Shown here one piece after another: positions 50,250-58,300 of a stretch of DNA of 64,000 nucleotides. A program made the position numbers and the translations under genes. How positions within the stretch are numbered: the first letter of the stretch is position 1; every line of letters starts with the position of its first letter. The stretch is taken from positions 5,198,001 to 5,262,000 of the forward strand of contig NZ_CP074349.1 of the NCBI RefSeq assembly GCF_018343775.1, read 5' to 3'. Origin of the DNA: Pseudomonas cichorii. GTDB lineage: Bacteria > Pseudomonadota > Gammaproteobacteria > Pseudomonadales > Pseudomonadaceae. Below the pieces are notes generated by a model that was not told the origin of the DNA, did no database searches, and worked only from the letters and a program-made list of their open reading frames with translations.

Positions 50250-50981
50250 ATGAATACATCAGGTGATCGACTACGCATCCTCCTGCGGGAGTGCCATCTT
50301 TCTGCGACGGACTTTGCAGCCAACCGCAAAGTCACGCCCCAGCACGTGAACAACTGGTTCAAACGCGGCGTACCCATGGCGCGGCTGGAAGAAGTGGCTG
50401 AACTACTGACCGTCAACGCCCGCTGGCTACGCACCGGCGAAGGCCCCAAACACCCGACAGACTCCGCCAACGAGAACAATGGCGGAGACACCCCGATTAC
50501 GCTCCACCAAGGCAGAAGCCTGCTGCGCGGCGATGTGGAAATTCAGATCTACAAGGAAATCGAATCCACCAACAGCATTGGCAAGACAGTACTGGCCGAA
50601 GCGCCCGGTCAGAAAATACGTTTGCCCATGCACGTGCTGCAAACCATGAACATCGACCCCAAGAACACCATGTGCGTCGCCATGATCGGCAACAGCATGG
50701 CCGACAAGATCCAGGACGGCTCACTGCTAGGCGTCAACCGCGACCTGACCCAGGTCATCGACGGCGAAATGTACGCCCTCGAACACGGCGGCATCCTGCG
50801 CGTGAGATACCTCTACCGCCTGCCCAACGGCGGCCTGCGCCTGCGCAGCCACAACAACAGCGAATACCCCGACGAACTCTTCAGCGCCGAAGAAATCGAG
50901 CGGGAAAACATCCGCATCCTGGGCTGGATATTCTGGTGGTCCACCCTAAACAGCCGCCGCAACGCCATGCTGCTGCGCTGA
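50250..50981 (+). CDS. Cro/CI-type repressor with S24 peptidase-like domain, catalytic Lys replaced
   Basis: A 243-residue regulator. An N-terminal helix-turn-helix (about 6-60, SATDFAANRKVTPQHVNNWFKRG) is joined by a Gly/Asp-rich linker to an S24 LexA-like domain (about 100-230). The nucleophile-type Ser149 is present in MIGNSMADKI. The lysine expected at the VKRL position is Arg186 in GGILRVRYL. I find no Ala-Gly or Cys-Gly cleavage pair in the linker. It therefore looks unable to self-cleave in the usual RecA-dependent way. No prophage genes adjoin it. It may be the orphan regulator of a lost phage or of the operon downstream (inference). Confidence 0.85.
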   Translation: MNTSGDRLRILLRECHLSATDFAANRKVTPQHVNNWFKRGVPMARLEEVAELLTVNARWLRTGEGPKHPTDSANENNGGDTPITLHQGRSLLRGDVEIQIYKEIESTNSIGKTVLAEAPGQKIRLPMHVLQTMNIDPKNTMCVAMIGNSMADKIQDGSLLGVNRDLTQVIDGEMYALEHGGILRVRYLYRLPNGGLRLRSHNNSEYPDELFSAEEIERENIRILGWIFWWSTLNSRRNAMLLR

Positions 50982-51066
50982 GTATCCGTATTTACACAGT
51001 GAGAATGTGTTTCAAGACTGGGCATTGGCGCAAAACACCAGTATCCTGTGGCCACCATTCGGCATA

Positions 51067-51227
51067 GGCCGCCCAGCGCGGCCCTTGCCACAGCAAGGCG
51101 AACGACACGTTCGGCTTGTTACCTTTTTAGCGTCCCTTGCGGATGCACCTGTTGAAGGCGATTGCGGTTTACCAAAAATAAACCAAGACCGTCCCCGAGA
51201 AGCCGGCCACAAGCCGGCTTTTTATTT
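51067..51227 (+). ncRNA. Candidate structured small RNA or 3' UTR with five hairpins
   Basis: In about 155 bases with no gene there are five stems: GGCCGC/GCGGCC (51067-51083), CTTGC/GCAAG (51084-51097), CGAACG/CGTTCG (51099-51113), GGTTTA/TAAACC (51166-51184) and the terminator stem AAGCCGGC/GCCGGCTT (51200-51220) followed by TTTATTT. The first three are nearly back to back. This is denser than expected from chance in a non-coding stretch. No start site is obvious, so it may be a small RNA or the end of the repressor message. No Rfam family is recognised. Confidence 0.4.
51200..51220 (+). terminator. Intrinsic terminator
   Basis: AAGCCGGC (51200-51207), loop CACAA, GCCGGCTT (51213-51220), then TTTATTTG. 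Eight pairs and a T-rich tail make a good rho-independent terminator. It isolates the toxin operon from the repressor. Confidence 0.85.
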
Positions 51228-51367
51228 GCTTGTGAAAAGTCAGACGCCTGCGCCGGGCAGCCAAAGTCCAGAGATATGCACGTCTTGAAAGCGGAACAGA
51301 GAAATCGCTTTGGGCTAATCCCGAATCGGGTTATTCAGATTTCCGGACCATCAAACGGCGCACCCAA

Positions 51368-51446
51368 GTGAAAACCATCCACAACACCCGCTACCAAGCC
51401 CTGCTCCAGCTTTTGCTGGAGGCACGCGAACGGGGGTTGGAGGGTA
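51368..51446 (+). pseudogene. 5' remnant of an XRE-family regulator gene
   Basis: From GTG 51368 the frame reads MKTIHNTRYQALLQLLLEARERG, the N-terminus of a common Pseudomonas XRE regulator. In intact relatives this continues into the helix-turn-helix (GLTQ...). Here the similarity stops after about 23 residues and the frame closes at 51472 after 34 codons. The break falls where the Mrr-like sequence begins, so a deletion joined two genes. Confidence 0.5.
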
Positions 51447-51680
51447 CCAGGTTTCACGGCACACGCAGCTGACTTAGCTAAATCGGTGGACAGGGGGATT
51501 GTGTTGGTGGATGACACACGACTGGTGCATCTGATGATGGATCATGAAGTAGGTGTTACATCGCGGCTGTTACGGTTGCTGGCGCTGGATCGTGATTATT
51601 TTGACGACGTGAGAGATCGGTTTTGGGCAAACCTGCCACCGCCTCTGCAACACTTTCGGCTCAAAATAATGGCACACTAG
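51447..51680 (+). pseudogene. 3' remnant of an mrr-type restriction endonuclease gene
   Basis: The frame reads GFTAHAADLAKSVDRGIVLVDD, then TRLVHLMMDHEVGV and LDRDYFDDV, ending with TAG at 51678-51680. This matches the C-terminal end of the Mrr catalytic domain (pattern GxFTTxxFxxxAxxxA, IVLIDGxxLxxLMIEHxVGV). The PD-(D/E)XK active site upstream is missing. The 64-codon frame from GTG 51486 would be the only translatable part and is not expected to be functional. Confidence 0.65.
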
Positions 51681-51766
51681 AATCACGAAGTACGCCCGAC
51701 TTGGAAGGTCGCTGTTAACGCGCAGAAGAGATAGGGCTAAAGCGGGTTTAGATAGTTGTGCAGGTC

Positions 51767-51773
51767 AAGGAGG
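51767..51773 (+). promoter_or_regulatory. Strong ribosome-binding site of the darT-like gene
   Basis: AAGGAGG, a near-perfect anti-Shine-Dalgarno match, lies five bases before ATG 51779 and fixes that start over the in-frame GTG at 51758. Confidence 0.8.
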
Positions 51774-51778
51774 CCACA

Positions 51779-52360
51779 ATGCCAGACATCAGAAATATCA
51801 AGGAACAAAAGCTTCTATACCATCTCACTTCGGTTGAAAACCTTGATGGCATTTTCCAGGCAGGCTTAAAGCCTCGTGCTGAACTCACCGATTTCAAAGA
51901 TGTAGCTGACAGTGAGATTCTGAAGAAGCGTAAAACCCTTGAGCTTGACAGCTATGTGCCCTTTCACTGGTTCGCTGCAAATCCATTTGACGGAAGTGTG
52001 CAACGCAATAACCCTGATGTGAAATTCGTCCTGATCTCCGTATACAGGTCCACGGCGCAAAAAAACGGTTGGAAAGTCATTCCTCGCCACCCTCTGGCAA
52101 ACGATTCAATCCAGTTACTCGATTACGACGAGGGTTTCGAAGCCATCGACTGGGAAGTCATGAACAGTCGCGAGTATCACGACGCGCACTGCAAAAGCAT
52201 CTGCATGGCGGAATGTTTGGCGCCTGGCGTTGTGAAACCAAACGCTTTCTTCAAAATATTCACGCCTAGCGAGGAGATCGAAGCGCTCTGCGTGGCTAAA
52301 ATGCGCGAGGCAGGTGTTAATGTACTCACCGGCGCGAATCAGAGAATGTTTTATCAATGA
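51779..52360 (+). CDS. DarT-like (DUF4433) ADP-ribosyltransferase, first gene of the operon
   Basis: A 193-residue cytoplasmic protein. It has the DarT/DUF4433 layout: LLYHLTSVENLDGIFQAGL with His15, ILKKRKTLELDSYVPFHWFA with Arg51, and a C-terminal helix ICMAECLAPG with Glu145. These align with the His-Arg-Glu set of DarT (His18, Arg54, Glu166 in the next gene). The middle (SVYRSTAQKNGWKVIPRHPLA) differs from canonical DarT, so it belongs to a separate branch. Its TGA overlaps the darT ATG by four bases (ATGA). It probably modifies nucleic acid with ADP-ribose from NAD, or senses or assists DarT; the target is unknown. The neighbourhood is AT-rich relative to the core. Confidence 0.75.
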   Translation: MPDIRNIKEQKLLYHLTSVENLDGIFQAGLKPRAELTDFKDVADSEILKKRKTLELDSYVPFHWFAANPFDGSVQRNNPDVKFVLISVYRSTAQKNGWKVIPRHPLANDSIQLLDYDEGFEAIDWEVMNSREYHDAHCKSICMAECLAPGVVKPNAFFKIFTPSEEIEALCVAKMREAGVNVLTGANQRMFYQ

Positions 52361-53001
52361 ACTACACCAGTCTGAATCCAGAGAAGGCTCTGATTTGGCG
52401 TATCGTCCACCGCGATAACCTGCCTTGGATTCTGGACAACGGCCTGCATTGCGCCAGTTCGGATGTGCAAGCACCGCAATATGTAAATATTGGTAACGCT
52501 GACTTGATCGATAAACGCCGATCTCGCGATGTACCAATTGCTCCAATGGGTGTGTTGGCTGACTACGTGCCCTTCTACTTCACCCCCTTCTCTGTGATGA
52601 TGAAAAATATTCATTCCGGGTGGAGCGTTCAGCAGCGCAGCAATGACGAGATTGTGATTCTGGTATCCAGCCTGCACCGCGTCGAACAGCTTGGCCTACC
52701 GTTCGTCTTCACAAACGCACATGCCTACCCGGATTGGACAAACTATTACAGCGATCTGGCGCATCTCAGCGAGATCGACTGGCCTATCCTTCAGCGGCGC
52801 GACTTCAAACGCGATCCTGATGACCCTCGAAAGATGGAGCGCTATCAGGCCGAAGCGCTGATTCACCACCACCTACCGATTACAGGACTCCTTGGCATCA
52901 TGTGCTACACCGATGCAATGAAAGAACGCATAGAGCAAGACGTGGTCGCTAGAGGCCTGACGTTGTCTGTTCATGCGCGTCCGGGATGGTATTTCCAATG
53001 A
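52357..53001 (+). CDS. darT: DarT toxin, DNA ADP-ribosyltransferase
   Basis: A 214-residue DUF4433 protein. DarT uses NAD to attach ADP-ribose to bases in single-stranded DNA, which blocks replication; DarTG systems act as toxin-antitoxin and phage-defence modules. Visible: [16 protein letters not shown] (His18), [14 protein letters not shown] (Arg54-Arg57), [16 protein letters not shown] and [15 protein letters not shown], with catalytic Glu166. Both ends overlap neighbours by ATGA. Spacing and order (toxin then antitoxin) are those of known darTG loci. The thymidine-type (DarT2) or guanine-type (DarT1) specificity cannot be told safely from the sequence alone. Confidence 0.9.
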   Translation: MNYTSLNPEKALIWRIVHRDNLPWILDNGLHCASSDVQAPQYVNIGNADLIDKRRSRDVPIAPMGVLADYVPFYFTPFSVMMKNIHSGWSVQQRSNDEIVILVSSLHRVEQLGLPFVFTNAHAYPDWTNYYSDLAHLSEIDWPILQRRDFKRDPDDPRKMERYQAEALIHHHLPITGLLGIMCYTDAMKERIEQDVVARGLTLSVHARPGWYFQ

Positions 53002-54086
53002 TCAGATTCACTCAAGGCAACCTTCTGGAAGCCAAAACCGAAGCCCTCGTCAATACAGTGAATACCGTAGGCGTAATGGGCAAAGGTATCGCCCTGATGT
53101 TCAAAGAGCGCTTTGCGGAGAATTACCGCCTCTATTCGGCTGCCTGCAAGGCTGGCGAGGTAGAAACAGGCAAAGTTCACGTGACCGCAGTCAATGAGCT
53201 GGAAGGCCCTCGCTGGATCGTAAACTTCCCAACCAAACGTCACTGGCGATCCCCTTCGCAGATGCAGTGGATAACCGAAGGCTTACACGATCTACGTCGC
53301 TTTTTGATTGAAAACCATGTTAAGTCCGTGGCGGTTCCTCCGCTAGGTGCAGGGAACGGTGGCTTGAAATGGCCAGAAGTTCGTGAGCAGATCGTTGATG
53401 CTTTGAGTGATCTGGACGTCGATGTGCTGGTATTCGAGCCATCCAGTCAGTATCTGAATGTCGCCAAACGTAGCGGAGTGGAAAAGCTCACGCCTGCTCG
53501 CGCACTCATTGCCGAACTGGTTCGACGTTACTGGGTTTTAGGTATGGAATGCAGCCTGCTTGAGATTCAGAAGCTGGCTTGGTTCTTAGAGCGAGCCATT
53601 AAAAATCTGCCGGGCACCAAAAACCCGCTGGATCTCAAGTTCGTCGCCCATAAATACGGGCCGTATGCCAACCGATTGGAACACCTGCTCGACAATCTGG
53701 ACGGCAGCTATCTGCATTGCGACAAACGCATCAGTGATGCAGATATCAGTGATGTGATCTGGTTTGACCAAGACCGTAAAGCTTTTCTGCAAACCTATCT
53801 CAAAACAGAAGCTAGGGAGTATTCCCAAGCTCTGGAACTGACCGCCGAACTGATCGATGGCTTTGAGTCACCGTTCGGCATGGAGCTGTTGGCAACGGTT
53901 GATTGGTTGCTCAGTCAGGAAGAAGTTTCCCCAACCGTTCCTACCGTGCGCGAAGCGTTGCGGCATTGGGATGGCGGAACTGGTGCTGCTGCTCGTAAAA
54001 GCAAGCTGTTCGATGATCAGGCGATTGATATTGCGCTCAAACGGCTTACCTCCAGTAGCTTCAGCTCGGCAGTAGTTAACTGCTAA
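52998..54086 (+). CDS. darG: DarG antitoxin, macrodomain ADP-ribosylglycohydrolase
   Basis: From ATG 52998 the protein has 362 residues. Residues 1-155 are a macrodomain: [28 protein letters not shown], with Asn22 in the NTVNT loop, NFPTKRHWR with Lys80 and [10 protein letters not shown]. Lys80 matches the catalytic lysine position known for Thermus DarG. It removes ADP-ribose from DNA. Residues about 165-362 form the second domain ([35 protein letters not shown]), which in other DarG proteins binds and inhibits DarT directly. It must neutralise both transferases, or only one, of the operon. A GAAA-loop hairpin follows the stop. Confidence 0.92.
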   Translation: MIRFTQGNLLEAKTEALVNTVNTVGVMGKGIALMFKERFAENYRLYSAACKAGEVETGKVHVTAVNELEGPRWIVNFPTKRHWRSPSQMQWITEGLHDLRRFLIENHVKSVAVPPLGAGNGGLKWPEVREQIVDALSDLDVDVLVFEPSSQYLNVAKRSGVEKLTPARALIAELVRRYWVLGMECSLLEIQKLAWFLERAIKNLPGTKNPLDLKFVAHKYGPYANRLEHLLDNLDGSYLHCDKRISDADISDVIWFDQDRKAFLQTYLKTEAREYSQALELTAELIDGFESPFGMELLATVDWLLSQEEVSPTVPTVREALRHWDGGTGAAARKSKLFDDQAIDIALKRLTSSSFSSAVVNC

Positions 54087-54104
54087 TCGATGCCCAGTGT
54101 TTAT

Positions 54105-54124
54105 ACAGGCTGGAAACAGCCTGT
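54105..54124 (+). terminator. Hairpin after darG
   Basis: ACAGGCTG, GAAA loop, CAGCCTGT: a perfect eight-pair stem with a stable tetraloop 18 bases past the darG stop, followed by CATAAAGCTTT. A probable 3' end of the operon. Confidence 0.65.
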
Positions 54125-54228
54125 CATAAAGCTTTAATGTGATCGAGGATATCGGAAGGGGAGTGGGGTGGATCCTTATAGTACTTGTTGCAAATAGGCT
54201 GGCCATTTGACCAGCTCACACTGCCGGT

Positions 54229-54552
54229 CTAATTTCCTATTCTTCCCACATACTGACTCCGCTTCACCCTCACCGGACAAAGCTCAAGACCAAACGGCTT
54301 GAACACCGCATTCATCGACTTGATCGTCTGATTACCTTCTTCATGCTCAATGTGCGCCAAGGTACGAATCGAAATTTTGCACATTTTCGCAAAGAGGCGC
54401 TGATCCATTATGGCCACCATTGTTCGGAGCATCACTACAGCCTGGCCCATGGTAATTTCGCCATGCCCCAGCTTGCTCTCAATGAAGCGAATGAGCTCTT
54501 CCCGTGTCATTGCGCTGAAATCATGGCCTCTCATAGCGACATTTGAACTCAT
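54229..54552 (-). CDS. XRE-family (antitoxin-like) regulator
   Basis: A 107-residue protein. An N-terminal helical part (MTREELIRFIESKLGHGEITMGQAVVML) precedes a helix-turn-helix (about 52-95: FAKMCKISIRTLAHIEHEEGNQTIKSMNAVFKPFGLEL). The HTH resembles antitoxins of type II pairs. Its ATG overlaps the TGA of the interrupted upstream frame (ATGA), which implies that the two were co-translated. It converges on darG. A toxin partner, if any, has decayed. Confidence 0.75.
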   Translation of the reverse strand: MSSNVAMRGHDFSAMTREELIRFIESKLGHGEITMGQAVVMLRTMVAIMDQRLFAKMCKISIRTLAHIEHEEGNQTIKSMNAVFKPFGLELCPVRVKRSQYVGRIGN

Positions 54553-54800
54553 AGAACACCCAAGGCTTGCATCCGGTCTTTGAGCTTGGCCAGCGAGATA
54601 CTGGGGTGGCTCCAGATTGCCGTCGGAAAATCTGACTTAAGGATTTCATGAAGGTGAAGAAACAGCTTGGCGTCCTCCCTGCTCATGCACATAGAACACG
54701 CTCAAAGGAAACCTTCCGTCGAATCGCGAACGGTGAGATGAAAAGAGTCACGCCAGTAGCCCTCATCGAGGTTTGGGGTTGTGAGCTGCAAAGCGCTCAT
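54549..54800 (-). pseudogene. Small gene interrupted by an in-frame TGA
   Basis: One frame of 83 codons runs from ATG 54800 to TGA 54549, broken by a TGA at 54704-54702. The first part is MSALQLTTPNLDEGYWRDSF plus 12 residues; the second, after the stop, includes MSREDAKLFLHLHEILK and ends KDRMQALGVL. Just at the break the next frame reads FPLSVFYVHE, so one or two small indels near 54690-54710 are as likely as a nonsense change. ATG at 54686 or 54692 could still give a 45-47 residue product overlapping the XRE gene. I do not recognise the family. Confidence 0.5.
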
Positions 54801-54848
54801 CTGCACTAGATTGCAGATTCGGCGACAATGATCGCCACAAACCAGCTT

Positions 54849-55220
54849 TTATTTATCGACGGAAACCTCATCCACCCCAAGCCGCCTCCGCCGCGCAACC
54901 AACGCCCGCCGAAACGAAATCTCCGCACACTCCACAAACAACCGCGCCATATGATTAAGCCCCTCTTCCTCGCCTTCACTGCCCACGACAAAATCAAAAC
55001 CCAGCGCACGCTTGTTCTGGTCAGGCAGTTCTTCCCAACTGTTCATCAGGTAGGCGTACAGGGCGCTGACGATTTTTTGCTCGCTCAGTGGCTCATGGGA
55101 TAGGCGAGGTGGGCTGGCAAGCATGTGACGCCTTCGGAGAAAGCCGCACTTCTTGCAGATGGCTTGCGAGGATGAAAAGCGATGTTTCGGGTAACGGACA
55201 GGTGAGGTTTTGATATTCAT
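54849..55220 (-). CDS. Hypothetical protein, 123 residues
   Basis: From ATG 55220 (start MNIKTSPVRYPKHRF); an earlier start at 55292 is less likely. It has a basic N-terminus with one CKKC pair (about residues 22-25), a helical middle (IVSALYAYLMNSWEELP), an acidic stretch (GSEGEEEG) and a basic end (RRALVARRRRLG). No signal peptide. It lies between the XRE pair and the RTX gene on the same strand. No family recognised; it may be a small regulatory or nucleic-acid-binding protein, which is a guess. Confidence 0.5.
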   Translation of the reverse strand: MNIKTSPVRYPKHRFSSSQAICKKCGFLRRRHMLASPPRLSHEPLSEQKIVSALYAYLMNSWEELPDQNKRALGFDFVVGSEGEEEGLNHMARLFVECAEISFRRALVARRRRLGVDEVSVDK

Positions 55221-55340
55221 GAAAGGTTCCGGCCTTGATGGGTCATACGAGATACCCGTCATTTTTGGACGCAAACCTGTCAATGAACACACGCTATGGC
55301 GTGCGTTCAGCGATTTTTACTTCGATTGGATCAAGAGCAA

Positions 55341-55358
55341 CCGCGCCCAAAGGCGCGG
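55341..55358 (-). terminator. Terminator of the RTX gene
   Basis: On the minus strand CCGCGCC pairs with GGCGCGG across a four-base loop, followed by TTGCTCTT, 13 bases past the RTX stop at 55371. It also ends any transcript before the hypothetical gene. Confidence 0.65.
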
Positions 55359-55370
55359 CTGCTTCCACCC

Positions 55371-58300
55371 TTACTGCCAGTTGGCAGCAATCACTGCGTT
55401 CAACGAGGCCTGGTAGTTTTCCGACAGTTTCACTTCTCCTGGTGCAGGAGGTGCGAAAGCCGCCATGGCTTGTACCATTTGGTCAACCTGACTGGCCATC
55501 AGGACCTTGCCATCCGCCGTGCGGAATTGCTCGATCTGCTGGGCATCCTCCCAAGTGCCCTCGCCCCAGAACGACCATTTGGATACCGTCACTTTGTCGC
55601 TCGTACCGATGACGCCGACTTCCAGATCCCAGCCATTTTTGCTGAACCACAGTTGGTCGGCAGCAATACCGCTCCCAAACTGCAGCACGTCAGTGTTGGC
55701 ATCCGGATCAAAGTCGTCGATGACGTCCTGGCCGCCACCGCGCTCGAACTGGTAGAGGTCATTACCACGGTCGCCATACAGCCGGTCATTGCCCGTACCG
55801 CCGATGAGAGTGTCAGCGCCTGCGCCTCCGTTCAGCTCATCATCCCCGGCACCGCCCGACAGTATGTCGTTGCCGCCAAGACCATAGAGTTTGTCGTTGC
55901 CTGCAAGGCCACTGAGCGAATCGGCCACAGCATCATCGCCATAAAGCGCGTCATTGCCCTGGGTGGACGTGCCGTTGCTCATCGTCTTGATGGTGCTGGC
56001 ATTCCAGGTGGTCCCGTCGGCGAACTGGATCTGTTCGATCAGGTTCGCGGTATTGGAGAACCATCCGGAAACCGTCAGCCTGTCGCTTGTGCCGGCAATG
56101 CCGACATACAGATCGTTCAGGCTACGAGTGAGCTGGATATCGGCAGGTTTGAGGCCTTCCGCAAGCTTGATCACGTCCAGGTTGCCGGCCGTATTGTCGT
56201 AGTCGCTTATCCAGTCCTGCCCGGCACCGCGATAGAACAGGTAGGTGTCGTTGCCTGCATCGCCATACAAGCTGTCGTCACCGGCACCGCCATCGAGGAT
56301 GTCCGCTCCGGCTCCGCCATAGAGCTTGTCTTTGCCAGCGCCACCGTTGAGGGTGTCGTTGCCTGACAAGCCGTAAAGGCTGTCGTCACCGCCCAGCCCG
56401 TTGAGAACATCGGCAACGGACTCTTCACCTTGCAGGGTATCGTTGCCTTCGCTCGCCACGCCTTTGACCATGGCTTTGAGGGCCGTTGCATCCCAGACCG
56501 TGCCATCCACGAACTGGACTTGCTCGATCTGCGAGTCGGTGGAGTAGAACCAGTCACGAACGGTGATTTTGTCCGAAGTGCCGATGATCGCCAGTTCGAG
56601 ATTGTCGCCCACGCGCGAAGCCTTGATATCGCCCGGGCTGATGCCTTGTGCCAGCTTGATCACGTCGATATTGCCGGAGGTCCAGTCACGGTCCGAGATC
56701 TGATCCTGGCCACCGCCACGCTGGAACAGGTAGATGTCGTTGCTCGAGCCGCCATACAGCGAGTCGTTGCCTGCTCCGCCATCCAGCGTATCGACGCCCG
56801 CTCCGCCATCGAGCATGTCATCGCCAGCACCGCCAATGAGCACATCGTTACCGGCCTGTCCGTACAGCTGATCATTGCCGCCAAGCCCGTCGATCTGCTC
56901 GCCCGTCTCGTCACCATAAATCGTATCGGCCGCTTCGCTGGCCACGACCACCGACAAGCGCTTGAGGTCCGCGACAGACCAGACGGTCCCGTCCGCGAAC
57001 TCGACGCGCTCCACTTGATAATTGGAGCTGGTGTAGTCGTAGATTTTCATCCAGTCGTTCGTGCCCTTGATGGAGAGCACGATATCCGTCCTGTCACGCT
57101 TGACGATGACATCGCCAGGAGTGATGCCGGACGCGACTTTGATGGTGTCGACATTGCCCGTGGTGGAGTCGAACTCGTTGATCGTGTCCTGGCCCATGCC
57201 GCGATAGAAAAGGTAAGTGTCATTGCCGCGAGATCCGCTCAGGGAGTCGTTGCCGGCACCGCCATCGAGAGTGTCATTACCGTCGCCGCCATCGAGGTAG
57301 TCGTTGTCGGCTCCACCATTGAGGGTGTCGTTGCCGCTTTCGCCGTACAGCGTGTCTCTACCGGCACCACCATTGAGTTGGTCGTTGCCAGCATCACCGT
57401 AGAGCCTGTCATCGCCATTGAGCCCATCCAGTACATCGGCTCCAACGTCGCCATACAAGGTATCGGCCGAATCACTGGCCACTCCCCGGGTCATGGCTTT
57501 GAGGGCATCGATATCCCAGACCGTGCCATCGGCAAATTCGACACGCTCCACCTGATAGTTGGTGCTGTTGAAGAAGGTGATCGACATTTTATCTGTCGTT
57601 CCCTTGATCGAGAGATGCAGGTAGTTGCCGTCACGATTCAGAATCACATCGGCTGGAGCGATATCGGCAGCGACCTTGATGGTGTCGACATTACCCACAG
57701 TCCCATCGAAGTCAGTGATGGTGTCCTGCCCCATGCCGCGGTAGAAGCGGTAGGTATCATTGCCTGCATCACCCGACAGTCTGTCATTGCCCGCACCACC
57801 ATCCAGCGTGTCGTTGCCATCACCGCCATAAAGCCAGTCGACGCCATCACCACCGTTCAGTACGTCGTTGCCAGCCCTGCCGTACAGGGTGTCGTCGCCG
57901 CTCAGCCCGTTGATGGTGTTGGCCAGCGCATCGCCATTGAGGTAGTCACCGCTCTGGGTGCCGGTGATCAAGCCGGTCTGCTCGCCGACAACGATGTCGA
58001 ACACATCACTGACCACCGCACCTGCACGGTCCACGGCCGAAACCTTGACCGAGACGGTTCCCTGGCTTCCAGGCGTGCCGCTGAAGGTGCGAGTGGCCGC
58101 ATCGAACGTCAGCCAGGCTGGCAACGCCTGACCGTCGGCAGACTGCGCGGTAATGTTCAATATGTCACCGGCATCCACATCAGTGAATGTCGCTGCCGGT
58201 AGGGCAAAGTTCAGGAGTGTGCCTGCGGTTGCAGCCTGATCGACAATGGCCTTGGCCAGGACCGGTGCATCGTTGGTATTGCTGATCCGCACGTCAAAGC

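Larger units (their letters stand above)
50982..51367. other. Gene-free stretch between repressor and XRE remnant
   Basis: Holds an inverted repeat ACACA/TGTGT just after the repressor stop (50995-51009), the five-hairpin region and its terminator, and a palindrome CCCGA-A-TCGGG at about 51320-51330 within AATCCCGAATCGGGTTATT. The last may be an old operator for the XRE gene whose 5' end remains at 51368. Confidence 0.5.

Noticed and set aside
50087..50491. 134-codon minus-strand frame over the repressor start
   Set aside because: It overlaps the repressor and its operators and shows no recognisable sequence; arginine/serine-rich shadow.
51758..51778. Earlier in-frame GTG start for the darT-like gene
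   Set aside because: It would place the AAGGAGG ribosome-binding site inside the coding region; ATG 51779 is ideally spaced from it.
54702..54704. Internal TGA as a selenocysteine codon
   Set aside because: No SECIS-like hairpin is evident just downstream and the neighbouring frame suggests indels instead.
56430..58202. 590-codon open frame on the plus strand
   Set aside because: Antisense shadow of the RTX repeats; the periodic composition mirrors the repeat array.
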